Source: an uncultured Eubacterium sp. | GTDB taxonomy: Bacteria; Bacillota; Clostridia; Oscillospirales; Acutalibacteraceae | Reading direction: 5' to 3' | Assembly (NCBI RefSeq): GCF_934525195.1 | Contig: NZ_CAKSZA010000007.1 | Span: forward strand, 61,995-125,994 | Length of the DNA: 64,000 bases | Shown: in pieces, positions 7,684-15,877 of the stretch | Layout of the letters: each line of letters begins with the position of its first letter | Position numbering within the stretch: position 1 is the first letter of the stretch | Position numbers and translations under genes: made by a program | Notes under the pieces: model-generated | Seen by the model: only the letters and a program-made list of their open reading frames with translations | Database searches by the model: none | Told to the model about the DNA's origin: nothing

Positions 7684-8388
7684 TTATTTATTCTTGTTGA
7701 TAATTCTTGTTTCCTCTGCGCCTGTTTCAAGGTCGATATAACGAGTGAAAAGAGAAACCTTGTTGTCCTCGTTGAGGTTATCCCAAACCATCTTGGTGAA
7801 ATCGTCAATATTTTCATCACCGATTTCAACAGGGGTCGGCTCACCCTCAAATGATGGGATTGGGTCACCGTCACACTTATATGTGTGGATAAAGTGACCA
7901 AGACCTGCTGTTGCCGGATATTCAAAGAAACATCTTACGCATTGTGGCTCGCCGTTATTTGACTTGAGGATTGACAAATTATAGTCGCCGTTTGACTTAA
8001 CCACACCTGAAATTCTCGGAGTATAGTTTGGTGCGTCCGGCTCAAACTCACGGGTGCGAAGTGCGTGAATGTAGCACTTGCCATTTGCAAAGCAATCATA
8101 AATCGTGTCTGTTTGGTCGCCGTTTGTAACGATTGTTTTGTCCTCAAACTTAAGAACAGGATTGTAGATGATAAGGCTTGGGTCTTCCATCTTGCTTTCG
8201 TCAAACGCTTTTGTACGAATACCGCCTCTGTCGTTTTCTTCAAAAATTCTGTTGCGTGAATTCACCGAACGACCCATAATGAAATAAGCAATTACAGCCT
8301 TTTTGCCGTCCTTTGATTTGCCGAGAACAATTCCGCGTCCCGGATATGTATTTGTGTTAAGTTCCTTTGCAAGTGATTCTATATTCAT
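7684..8388 (-). CDS. purO: IMP cyclohydrolase, PurO-like
   Basis: 234 residues starting at an ATG at 8388 with GAGG 6 bases upstream and 8 bases past the purN stop. The sequence matches the PurO-type (IMP_cyclohyd) family rather than the MGS-type cyclohydrolase half of bifunctional PurH. Characteristic text is NTYPGRGIVLGKSKDGKK near the N-terminus, YFIMGRSVNSRNR, ALRTREFEPDAPNYTPRISG in the middle, and GLGHFIHTY in the C-terminal half. The reaction is ring closure of FAICAR to IMP, the last step of purine synthesis. The operon has no purH, so AICAR formylation must be encoded elsewhere. The assignment is by motif and by operon context, which agree. Confidence 0.85.
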   Translation of the reverse strand: MNIESLAKELNTNTYPGRGIVLGKSKDGKKAVIAYFIMGRSVNSRNRIFEENDRGGIRTKAFDESKMEDPSLIIYNPVLKFEDKTIVTNGDQTDTIYDCFANGKCYIHALRTREFEPDAPNYTPRISGVVKSNGDYNLSILKSNNGEPQCVRCFFEYPATAGLGHFIHTYKCDGDPIPSFEGEPTPVEIGDENIDDFTKMVWDNLNEDNKVSLFTRYIDLETGAEETRIINKNK

Positions 8389-8396
8389 ATCTAACC

Positions 8397-9020
8397 TCAA
8401 ATAATCTCTGTTTTATTTCCGTTGATTTTTATTCTGCCTTCGCAGAAAAGTGATACTGCCTTTGGCAAAATCTCCCATTCAGCCTGACGCATAACACGAT
8501 ACTGAAGAATGTCCTCATTGTCGCCCTGTTCAACAGGAACAGCCTTTTGCAAAATGATTGCACCGCCGTCAGTGATTTCGTTCACAAAATGAGCAGTTGC
8601 ACCTGTCACCTTTACACCGCTGTTGAGAACCGCCGTGTGAACCTTTTTGCCGTAAAAACCGTCACCGCAGAAAAGCGGAATAAGGCTCGGATGAATGTTA
8701 ATAATTCTGTTTTTATATTCGTTGACCAAATCTTCGCCGAGGATTGACAAAAATCCCGCAAGAACGATAAGGTCAATATTTTTGCCGTCAAGTGCTTCAA
8801 GCACCGCCTTGTCATAATCAGCCTTTGTATCATATGCTTTTCGATTAACAACCGTGCTTTCAATACCCGCTTTTTTTGCACGCTCAAGTGCATAGGCATT
8901 TTCATTTGAAGCAAGAACAAAAGTGATTTTTCCGTTTTTGATTTCGCCTCTGTCCTGTGCGTCAATAAGAGCCTGAAGATTTGTTCCGCCTCCCGAAACA
9001 AAAACTGCTATGTTTAGCAT
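8397..9020 (-). CDS. purN: Phosphoribosylglycinamide formyltransferase
   Basis: 207 residues, folate-dependent GAR transformylase (step 3 of purine synthesis). It has the N-terminal SGGGTNLQALID, the catalytic NIHPSLIPLF (Asn/His), and VTGATAHFVNEITDGGAII with the active-site aspartate. The start codon overlaps the end of purM by 7 bases, pointing to coupled translation. Its stop is 8 bases ahead of purO. Confidence 0.96.
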   Translation of the reverse strand: MLNIAVFVSGGGTNLQALIDAQDRGEIKNGKITFVLASNENAYALERAKKAGIESTVVNRKAYDTKADYDKAVLEALDGKNIDLIVLAGFLSILGEDLVNEYKNRIINIHPSLIPLFCGDGFYGKKVHTAVLNSGVKVTGATAHFVNEITDGGAIILQKAVPVEQGDNEDILQYRVMRQAEWEILPKAVSLFCEGRIKINGNKTEII

Positions 9021-10051
9021 ATTTCTACTCCCTTTTCACCGTCCTTGATTTCGCCGATGATTTTTGCCTGCTCGCCGTTTTCGTTAAGAATTCTTACAGC
9101 CTCGTCAGCCTTGTCCGAATCAACTGCAAGCATAAGACCTGTACCCATATTGAATGTGTTGTACATATCGTGCTCAGGAATGTTGCCTGTTTTTTGGATA
9201 AGGTCAAAGATAGGAAGCTTGAAGCACTTATCCTTTTCAATAACGGCAAGAGTGTTATCGTTGAGCATTCTCGGAACATTCTCATAAAATCCGCCGCCTG
9301 TGATGTGAGAAATAGCGTTTACTCTCACATTGTCCATAAGAGTAAGGAGAGGCTTTACATAAATTCTTGTAGGAGTGAGGAGTGTTTCACCGAGAGTTGT
9401 GCCGAGTTCGTCATACTTAACGGCAATAGTTTCGCTGTTGATGTTGAACACCTTGCGAACAAGTGAAAAACCGTTTGAGTGAATACCCGATGAAGCAACA
9501 CCGATGATAGCGTCGCCTGCCTTGAGGTGTTCGCCTGAAACAAGTTTGTCTTTTTCGCCGATACCAACGGTGAAACCTGCAAGGTCGTATTCCTCATCAG
9601 GCATCATACCCGGATGTTCTGCTGTTTCGCCGCCGACAAGCGCACAGCCCGACTGCACACAGCCGTCTGCAACGCCCTTAACGATTTGCTCAATCTTTTC
9701 AGGATAGTTCTTGCCACAAGCAATGTAATCGAGGAAGAAAAGCGGCTTTGCACCCGAACAAGCAACGTCGTTTACGCACATTGCAACACAGTCGATACCG
9801 ATTGTGTCGTGCTTATCCATAAGGAATGCAAGCTTAATTTTTGTTCCTACACCGTCTGTACCTGAAACAAGAACAGGATTTTTGTATTCATTAGCCGCAA
9901 GTTCAAACATACCGCCGAAACCGCCGATACCGCCGATTACACCCGGAATGTTTGTTCTTTTAACATGTGATTTGATGAGTTCTACCGATTTGTAACCTGC
10001 TGTTACGTCTACGCCTGCTGCTGCATAGCTATCGCTAAAGCTTTTTTCCAT
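9014..10051 (-). CDS. purM: Phosphoribosylformylglycinamidine cyclo-ligase (AIR synthetase)
   Basis: 345 residues, typical length. It converts FGAM to AIR with ATP. Recognisable segments are YAAAGVDVTAGYKSVELIK, GGIGGFGGMFEL, LVSGTDGVGTKIKLAF with GIDCVAMCVND, GGETAEHPGMM, and ITGGGFYENVPRML. AAGGAG lies upstream of the ATG at 10051. It sits between purE (32 bases away) and purN (overlapping). Confidence 0.97.
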   Translation of the reverse strand: MEKSFSDSYAAAGVDVTAGYKSVELIKSHVKRTNIPGVIGGIGGFGGMFELAANEYKNPVLVSGTDGVGTKIKLAFLMDKHDTIGIDCVAMCVNDVACSGAKPLFFLDYIACGKNYPEKIEQIVKGVADGCVQSGCALVGGETAEHPGMMPDEEYDLAGFTVGIGEKDKLVSGEHLKAGDAIIGVASSGIHSNGFSLVRKVFNINSETIAVKYDELGTTLGETLLTPTRIYVKPLLTLMDNVRVNAISHITGGGFYENVPRMLNDNTLAVIEKDKCFKLPIFDLIQKTGNIPEHDMYNTFNMGTGLMLAVDSDKADEAVRILNENGEQAKIIGEIKDGEKGVEIC

Positions 10052-10083
10052 AATGTATTCTCCTTATACCCTACTGTAATAAT

Positions 10084-10581
10084 TTATATTTCTTTGATTT
10101 TTTCTTGAAGTGCCTTGTCTTTTTCAACAACCTGCTTTGCCATATCCTTACGCATAGCAATAAGTTTTTGCATAAGGTCATCATCGCCGACAGCCAAAAT
10201 TTCTGCTGCAAGCAATGCCGCATTCTTTGCCGCATTTACGCCGACTGTTGCAACAGGAATTCCCGGAGGCATCATAACAGTTGCAAGCATTGCGTCCATA
10301 CCGTCAAGAACCTTTGCCGAGCACGGAATTCCGATTACAGGAAGGGTTGTTGAAGCAGCCAATACTCCGCCCAAATGTGCAGCCATACCTGCCGCAGCAA
10401 TGATTACACCAAAGCCGTTTGCAATGGCATTCTTTGAGAAGTCGTGTGCAGCCTCGGGAGTGCGGTGAGCAGACATAACTCTTACCTCTGACTCGATACC
10501 CAAATCTTTAAGTTGTTTGATTGCCGGAGTAACGATTGGCAAATCGCTGTCCGAACCCATAATAATTGCAACCTTTTTCAT
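10084..10581 (-). CDS. purE: N5-carboxyaminoimidazole ribonucleotide mutase, class I PurE
   Basis: 165 residues from the conserved MKKVAIIMGSDSDLP. An ATG two codons earlier (10587) has a closer ribosome site, so the protein may begin MYMKKV. The active-site pattern is clear: GSDSDLP, SAHRTPE, AAAGMAAHLGGVLA and PVIGIP. It moves the carboxylate of N5-CAIR to CAIR. It is the first gene of the purine operon, with the promoter at 10646-10674. No purK is present here. Confidence 0.95.
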   Translation of the reverse strand: MKKVAIIMGSDSDLPIVTPAIKQLKDLGIESEVRVMSAHRTPEAAHDFSKNAIANGFGVIIAAAGMAAHLGGVLAASTTLPVIGIPCSAKVLDGMDAMLATVMMPPGIPVATVGVNAAKNAALLAAEILAVGDDDLMQKLIAMRKDMAKQVVEKDKALQEKIKEI

Positions 10582-10645
10582 ATACATTCTGTCCTTTCCG
10601 TATGCCGAAAACACAAACGACATAATTTTCCATTTTAATACTAAC

Positions 10646-10674
10646 ATTATACCTTGTAAACAATTCTTTTTCAA
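10646..10674 (-). promoter_or_regulatory. Promoter of the pur operon
   Basis: On the minus strand TTGAAA (10674-10669), a 17-base spacer and TATAAT (10651-10646). The leader before purE is only about 50-60 bases, with no room for a purine riboswitch, and none was recognised. Confidence 0.65.
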
Positions 10675-10703
10675 TAGTTATATATTATAATATAAAAGAA
10701 TTA

Positions 10704-10743
10704 TAAAGAGCATAAGTGTGTATTATGCACTAATGCTCTTTAT
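10704..10743 (-). terminator. Terminator hairpin overlapping the LRR gene stop codon
   Basis: ATAAAGAGCAT and ATGCTCTTTAT pair across a loop that is itself partly paired (GTGTGTATTATGCAC). The stop codon of the LRR gene (10730-10732) lies inside the stem. It separates this gene from the downstream purE promoter. Confidence 0.6.
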
Positions 10744-12640
10744 AACTTATCAAAAACTCGTTGCCAAACTGCCAATAGTCATTGCCGAGTTCTTCTTTTC
10801 TTTCTTTGTAGAAAATCGCATAGTCTTTTGCATTTACTCTTCCGTCGCCGTTGAGGTCATATCCCACAAGTGCAACCGTGCCAAAATCATAGTTTCCGTT
10901 TTTTGAAACCTCAATTTTTTTGACTATGTTTCTGCCATAATAATTTTCAAATGTAATAAAACAATCTTTAAAAGTTTTCACAGCCCAAGTGCCATCCGGA
11001 TTGACATTATATCTTCTGCCGTCAGCATTGATATAAACATAAGAATATGACACATTATGAGGATGACTGCCAAGAACATCCTCTGCCATAACACATTTTC
11101 CGGTGACGATATACGGATTTGTTGCGACAAAATTATCCTTAAAGCTCTCACCACACAAAACGCAGGTATGAAGTGTATATCCGTCATCATCAGGTGTCGG
11201 TTCAATATATTTTTCATCATAGCTATGGTCTATGTGAACGGTATAAGCGGCAGTAATTTTTCCAAGCGACAGTTTTGCCTCATTGTCGCCGCAGGCAAAA
11301 GGTTCTTCCTCTTGATTATCAAGTGTTTTCAAACGCTCACCCGCAACATATTCGGCATAATAAAGTGTATCCGTCGTGCCGTCTGCAAAGCTCACATCAA
11401 TCATAAAGTCGGAAATCATATCCTTGGTGATTTTAAAAATTCTGCCGTCGCCGTATTTTTCTCCATCGGATGCCAAAAAACTGATTTTACCGTTATAAAT
11501 ATTTAAGCCGTTAACCTCGGTAGGATAAACACGAACGGAATAATCACCCGTCATCTTAACAGACATAACATACAAATCGTATGTTTTGCCCGCCTCAAGT
11601 TTTTGTTTAATTCCAAATCCGTTTATGCTAACATCTATATCATCATTTTCCGCAATAAGTTCCCCGTTACAATAAAGTTTTGCGTAAGTATCGCATTCGC
11701 CGAGAGAATAAACAGCATATACCTGAGTTTTATCAGGCGTGAAAGTATAGTGAAAACTGCTGTTGATGTTATCCTTGGTAAAAGTGTTTTTATATTCAAC
11801 ACCGCATTTTATCGGAATACTGTCAAGAAGCACATAATCAAACCCATTGCCTATTGCGTAATTTTGAGCAAGGGTATCCTCATAAACACCCAATGTAAAG
11901 CCTTCTGCTTTGTCATTCTTCCCATTATATCCAAGCGATCTCATATTGCATTTTATATTCATAGGGAGGTCAACTCGCTTTAAACTTGTGCAATTCATAA
12001 AAGCGCCCTGCAACAAATTCACGCTTTGTGTCATTGATGAAAAATAAACTTCACTGAGGGCAATACAATTATAAAAAGCATTCGTACCCACATAAGTAAC
12101 AGAGGACGGAATAGTTAAACTTTTAATTCTTTTGCACTGATAAAAAGCCTCTGTTTCTATCCTTTTGAGAGTTGACGGCAATCGGACACTTTCCATAAAC
12201 ATACAGTAATAAAACGCACGATAATCGATTTGCTCAACACCATAAGGAATATCCAAATTTTTAATTGCTGTGTACGAAAAAGTATATGAACCTATTCTTT
12301 TAAGAGTTCTCGGCAACGAAAACGAGCTTGCCGCCACTCCGTAAAAAAGATAATTTCCAAGAGAAGTTATACCCTCGCTGACAACAACATTTTTTATACT
12401 GTCGTCATCCCAATTACTCCACGGAATGCTCACAGAATCGTTTGACAAATTAGGAACGTCGCCGGTTCCGTTTATATAAAGCGTTTTGGTTGCTCCGTCA
12501 TATTTGTAATAAGTATCGCTTGTTTCGAGCCTTGTTCCAAGATCGTTTTTTTCATCGGAAGCAAAAACAACAGACTCAAACGAAAAAACAGCAGTAATAA
12601 TCAAAGCCATTGCAAACATCAAACAAAAAAACTTTTTCAT
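10730..12640 (-). CDS. Secreted BspA-like leucine-rich repeat protein with dockerin-like C-terminus
   Basis: 636 residues. An N-terminal signal peptide (MKKFFCLMFAMALIITAVFS) is followed by about seven LRR_5/BspA repeats (residues about 75-260, pattern IPSSVTYVGTNAFYNC). A beta-rich region (about 280-390) resembles a pre-peptidase fold (YTFTPDKTQVYAVYS). Next comes a knuckle HSYDEKY...YTLHTCVLCG near 470-500. The last 40 residues contain DLNGDGRVNAKDYAIFYK, one type-I dockerin calcium loop and helix. The usual second repeat is missing, so this is a half or degenerate dockerin. It is probably cell-surface or cellulosome/amylosome-like, for binding host or dietary polymers. A GAGGTGG ribosome site precedes the ATG. 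Confidence 0.85.
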   Translation of the reverse strand: MKKFFCLMFAMALIITAVFSFESVVFASDEKNDLGTRLETSDTYYKYDGATKTLYINGTGDVPNLSNDSVSIPWSNWDDDSIKNVVVSEGITSLGNYLFYGVAASSFSLPRTLKRIGSYTFSYTAIKNLDIPYGVEQIDYRAFYYCMFMESVRLPSTLKRIETEAFYQCKRIKSLTIPSSVTYVGTNAFYNCIALSEVYFSSMTQSVNLLQGAFMNCTSLKRVDLPMNIKCNMRSLGYNGKNDKAEGFTLGVYEDTLAQNYAIGNGFDYVLLDSIPIKCGVEYKNTFTKDNINSSFHYTFTPDKTQVYAVYSLGECDTYAKLYCNGELIAENDDIDVSINGFGIKQKLEAGKTYDLYVMSVKMTGDYSVRVYPTEVNGLNIYNGKISFLASDGEKYGDGRIFKITKDMISDFMIDVSFADGTTDTLYYAEYVAGERLKTLDNQEEEPFACGDNEAKLSLGKITAAYTVHIDHSYDEKYIEPTPDDDGYTLHTCVLCGESFKDNFVATNPYIVTGKCVMAEDVLGSHPHNVSYSYVYINADGRRYNVNPDGTWAVKTFKDCFITFENYYGRNIVKKIEVSKNGNYDFGTVALVGYDLNGDGRVNAKDYAIFYKERKEELGNDYWQFGNEFLISYKEH

Positions 12641-12667
12641 ATTACCACCTCACTTAAAATTCTTAAA

Positions 12668-13042
12668 TTAATCGTTTTCTTCAATATGTTCAAGACCCAT
12701 TGCGATAATCGTACGCACGTGGTCGTCGGCAAGAGAATAAAAAATCGACTTGCCATCTCGTCTGTTTTTGACAAGCTTGTTTTGCTTCAAAATCCTCAAC
12801 TGATGAGATATTGCGGATTGTGTCATATTGAGTTGTTCAGCCAAATCGCAAACACAAACTTCTTCTTCAAACAAAACAAAAAGTATTCTTATTCTTGTTG
12901 AATCGCCAAAGACCTTAAAAAGTTCCGACAAATCATACAATTCTGTTTCGTCAGGCATTTTTGCGCTGACTTTTTCAAGCAATTTTTGATGAACACAAAC
13001 CGAGTCACAGCACTCAGCCGTGCATTCTTTTTTATCAAGCAT
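12668..13042 (-). CDS. ArsR/SmtB family metal-sensing repressor (CadC-like)
   Basis: 124 residues from the ATG at 13042 (GGAAG upstream). The winged helix spans about 35-105 (FGDSTRIRILFVLFEEE, NMTQSAISHQLRILKQNKLV). Metal ligands of two classes are visible. For the CadC-type alpha3N site there are N-terminal Cys7 and Cys11 and the helix-3 motif CVCD (Cys63, Cys65). For the SmtB/CzrA alpha5 site there is Asp106-x-His108 and His119-xx-Glu122, with the family's exact spacing. Sensors of this kind leave DNA when Cd, Pb or Zn binds. No efflux ATPase or transporter gene lies beside it, so the target is unknown. It is the only gene between the LRR gene and the histidine phosphatase. Confidence 0.9.
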   Translation of the reverse strand: MLDKKECTAECCDSVCVHQKLLEKVSAKMPDETELYDLSELFKVFGDSTRIRILFVLFEEEVCVCDLAEQLNMTQSAISHQLRILKQNKLVKNRRDGKSIFYSLADDHVRTIIAMGLEHIEEND

Positions 13043-13116
13043 TTTATCACTTCCGCAAATTAATCTATTATATATTATACATAAAATACGTTTTGCAGTC
13101 AACAACGCACAACAAT

Positions 13117-13152
13117 AAAACTGCGGATTGGGGTGTTCCAATCCGCAGTTTT
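13117..13152. terminator. Terminator of the histidine phosphatase gene
   Basis: AAAACTGCGGATTGG (13117-13131) pairs perfectly with CCAATCCGCAGTTTT (13138-13152) around a 6-base loop, with T-rich ends on both strands. Confidence 0.85.
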
Positions 13153-13181
13153 GATTATACATTTTGTTTGCATTGACAAAA

Positions 13182-13898
13182 TCAATGTCTTGTGTCATCC
13201 TCAAAACATTCACAAAATCGAGCGGCAAAAGCAGGTTCTTCTCCGCCTGCATAAAGATGGCTGATATCGCCAAACTGTTGCGTTCTGAAAACCGCCACGC
13301 CCTGCTCTCTTTCCTCGGTTATCAAAGTTGTAACCGACGTTGGAAGTGCAACAAAATTGTGCCACAAAACCATAGGTGAGCAACCAAAAATATGCGATAA
13401 AATTACACATTCCACACCAAAATGGCAGAACAAAACGATTGTGTCGTGATTTGAATTTTGCACATCAAACACGTTGCCGTTGTGCACATATCCGTGCTCT
13501 GCAAGAAGCTTGTCAATGCCCTTGCAAACCTTTTTGTATTTTCGTTCAACATTTCCGCTTTGCATAAGCGGTGTTTTTATCCAATCCTGCGGATTGTAAA
13601 ATGCGGGATTGTCTGTCCATTCTCTCGGCAGTCTGTCCCAAGCGCCTTTGGTTTCTCCGTTTATTTTTACCTTACCCTCAAACTCCCTTGCCCAATCAAG
13701 GGTTTTAGCTTTGCGGTTAAATTTTTTGAGTGTCGACTTGGCAGTGTCCTTTGCTCTGCCGAGCGGTGAACAATAAAAATCTTTCACATCGAGTTTTATA
13801 AGTCTTTCGGACAAAAGTTCCGCTTCTTTCCATCCCTTTGAAGTCAGCGAATCTATTGAATAATCAGGGTCGCCGTGACGCACTATAATAAATCTCAT
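13182..13898 (-). CDS. Histidine phosphatase (phosphoglycerate mutase-like) family protein
   Basis: 238 residues starting at MRFIIVRHGDPDY (13898, AGGTGG upstream). The phosphohistidine RHG motif is at residues 7-9, the second arginine is in FYCSPLGRAKDT, and the later histidine is in LFCHFGVECVI. The family removes phosphate from sugars, cofactor precursors or proteins. The substrate cannot be read from the sequence. It ends in a strong terminator and stands alone. Confidence 0.85.
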   Translation of the reverse strand: MRFIIVRHGDPDYSIDSLTSKGWKEAELLSERLIKLDVKDFYCSPLGRAKDTAKSTLKKFNRKAKTLDWAREFEGKVKINGETKGAWDRLPREWTDNPAFYNPQDWIKTPLMQSGNVERKYKKVCKGIDKLLAEHGYVHNGNVFDVQNSNHDTIVLFCHFGVECVILSHIFGCSPMVLWHNFVALPTSVTTLITEEREQGVAVFRTQQFGDISHLYAGGEEPAFAARFCECFEDDTRH

Positions 13899-13951
13899 AA
13901 TACCACCTCTGTACAAGGTGATTATATAACATTTTTCATATTATGTAAACA

Positions 13952-14722
13952 TCAAATTGCCTGTGTTTTGTGCATTGAAAGCTTAATTCTGTCGGCAATC
14001 ATAGCAATGAATTCGCTGTTTGTAGGCTTGCCTCTGTTCGACTGAATTGTATAGCCGAAATATGACGAAAGCACTTCTACATCGCCTCTGTCCCAAGCAA
14101 CCTCAATGGCGTGTCGGATTGCTCGTTCAACTCTTGAAGAAGTTGTTGAATACATCTTTGCTATTGTCGGATAAAGAAGCTTTGTAACCGATTCGAGCAT
14201 TTCTTCATCATTGATGCTCAAATCAATCGCAGTGCGCAAATATTGATAGCCCTTGATATGCGCAGGGACGCCGATTTGACGCATAATATCCGAAATTACA
14301 ACCTCAATATCTCGTTCTACAATTCCGTTTTTCTTCGACTTACTACGCTTCCAATTCGATAGGCTTTGCACCCTCTTTGCAACCGATGACGGATTTACGG
14401 GCTTGATGAAATAATAGTCAGCACCGGCATTAATAATCTGCTGTTCAAACTCGGTGCTGTCAACCACAGAGAACACCATCACAAGAGGTGGATTACTAAT
14501 ATTTTCGCGGATATAATCCAAAACGTCCATTCCGTCAAGTCCGCTCAAAAACACATCCATCATCACGGCATCAAAAGTTTGGCTTTGCAAAAGTTCAATA
14601 ACCTTTCTTCCGTCTTTCTTTGTCAGTGTTGCCTCGAATCCCAATTTTTTCAATTCCATTTGACATTCTTTGCCGAAAGTTTCCGAATCGTCGGCTATGA
14701 GGATTTTCGTTGTTTCATTCAT
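13952..14722 (-). CDS. spo0A: Sporulation master regulator Spo0A
   Basis: 256 residues. The N-terminal receiver domain has the acidic pair Asp11/Asp12, phospho-acceptor Asp56 (DAVMMDVF), Ser85 and Lys107 (FIKPV). The C-terminal DNA-binding domain is unmistakable: HIKGYQYLRTAID, LYPTIAKMY, SRVERAIRHAIEVAWDRG and NRGKPTNSEFIA. When phosphorylated it switches cells from growth to sporulation. The start at 14722 has GGGAG 9 bases upstream; an ATG two codons earlier is possible. The neighbours are not the usual spoIVB. Two near-identical palindromes bracket its promoter. The organism is inferred to be a spore-former or descended from one. Confidence 0.96.
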   Translation of the reverse strand: MNETTKILIADDSETFGKECQMELKKLGFEATLTKKDGRKVIELLQSQTFDAVMMDVFLSGLDGMDVLDYIRENISNPPLVMVFSVVDSTEFEQQIINAGADYYFIKPVNPSSVAKRVQSLSNWKRSKSKKNGIVERDIEVVISDIMRQIGVPAHIKGYQYLRTAIDLSINDEEMLESVTKLLYPTIAKMYSTTSSRVERAIRHAIEVAWDRGDVEVLSSYFGYTIQSNRGKPTNSEFIAMIADRIKLSMHKTQAI

Positions 14723-14760
14723 TACCATTTACTCCCATTTGAAATATTTTTACAACATTA

Positions 14761-14856
14761 TGTGAATATTATTCACATTTTGTTGCTTCCACATATTACC
14801 ATAAGAATTAGTAAAATGCAATACTTTTTTGGTTTTTATTGTGAATATTTTTCACA
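14761..14856 (-). promoter_or_regulatory. spo0A promoter flanked by two matching palindromes
   Basis: The promoter is TTGCAT (14821-14816), a 17-base spacer and TAATAT (14798-14793). The palindrome TGTGAATATTATTCACA lies at 14761-14777, downstream of the -10. TGTGAATATTTTTCACA lies at 14840-14856, upstream of the -35. They are 79 bp apart. The half-site TGTGAA is shared by Rex (4-base gap) and CRP/FNR-type sites, but the 5-base gap here fits neither exactly. Candidate but imperfect 0A-box cores (TTGTCG) lie further upstream at 14887-14895, 14931-14940 and 14951-14961. Confidence 0.6.
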
Positions 14857-14992
14857 GTCAACATATTCCAATTTAATTCTGTCAAAGTCGACAATATTTG
14901 CACAAACAAAAAAACAAACAGCCCAATTCACCGACAAAACCATTCCGTCGCCGACAAATCGAGCCGTCTGAAAGCTCAGTATTTATTTTATT

Positions 14993-15877
14993 TTATTTTT
15001 TAATACCCTCTACGATTTCTCTTTCGGTATTAATATCCTTTGTTTTGTGTTTATAATACTTATAATTTCTGACAACTATCAACACACCTGCAATCAAAAC
15101 AAGCACTCCGACCGCCATAATAATCTTCAATATATCGTTAAGGGTGTCGGCAAGAGCAAGGTTATACACGGTAACATCCGTAAAATGCAATTCATTTGCA
15201 TATTTCATTATTATTGCGAAGAAAGGCAAAACCGTCAAAACCTCGCCGGCTGTAATGAAACTGACGCCGATGTATTCGTACTTTTTATGCCTACGCCTTG
15301 AAATAAAATCAATCGCAACAACACACAAAACAAACACAATCGCAGAAATAAGCATTGCAATCATCGGACGATTTGTATAAGTGAGCGCAATGATAATAAT
15401 ATTGTTTGTACTCTCGTCACCGAGGGCATTGTTAAACGCATCCACGGCATTGCAAACAAAACGGTTAAGCTGTTCATCGGTAACTGAAATGTCGTTATTT
15501 TCACAATATTCCGAAACCGAGTTTTTCAAATAATTATACAAAAACTTTGAATTTGAATAATCGGTTTTATAGCCTTTTACAATATTATTTGACGCAATGT
15601 GCAAAACGCTTTCGATATGTTTGCTTGTAATCGCCGAGCTGTATGCTTTTTTGGGAATTCCCGTTTGCTCAGCGACCTTGCCGAATTCATCATAGACGGT
15701 TTTCAGAGTTTGGCTGTTGTATTTTTCATATCTGTGTTGAACAAAGGTATTTGTTCGCAAAAGCGAAGCGGCAATACCGACAGAAATGAAAAGTGTGACC
15801 GAAGCTGCCATAACAAGAGCAAGAAAATAGCAAACAAACTTTCTGAAACCTGCCGAAGATTTATGAGATTTATTCAT
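14993..15877 (-). CDS. Membrane protein of unknown function, partner of the sortase-like gene
   Basis: 294 residues beginning MNKSHKSSAGFRKF. One membrane segment lies near the N-terminus (about 15-40), followed by an extracytoplasmic helical region (about 45-165) and three more membrane segments (about 167-190, 200-225, 245-275). The C-terminus is basic and cytoplasmic. The ATG overlaps the stop of the upstream sortase-like gene by 8 bases (ATGAATAA), so the two are probably made together and may form a complex. No known family was recognised. A T-rich stretch but no clear hairpin follows. Confidence 0.75.
   Translation of the reverse strand: MNKSHKSSAGFRKFVCYFLALVMAASVTLFISVGIAASLLRTNTFVQHRYEKYNSQTLKTVYDEFGKVAEQTGIPKKAYSSAITSKHIESVLHIASNNIVKGYKTDYSNSKFLYNYLKNSVSEYCENNDISVTDEQLNRFVCNAVDAFNNALGDESTNNIIIIALTYTNRPMIAMLISAIVFVLCVVAIDFISRRRHKKYEYIGVSFITAGEVLTVLPFFAIIMKYANELHFTDVTVYNLALADTLNDILKIIMAVGVLVLIAGVLIVVRNYKYYKHKTKDINTEREIVEGIKK

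Noticed and set aside
14887..14961. Three TTGTCG motifs as 0A boxes upstream of spo0A
   Set aside because: Each differs from the TTTGTCGAA consensus at the 3' side and they are far from the promoter; kept only as a remark in the promoter entry.
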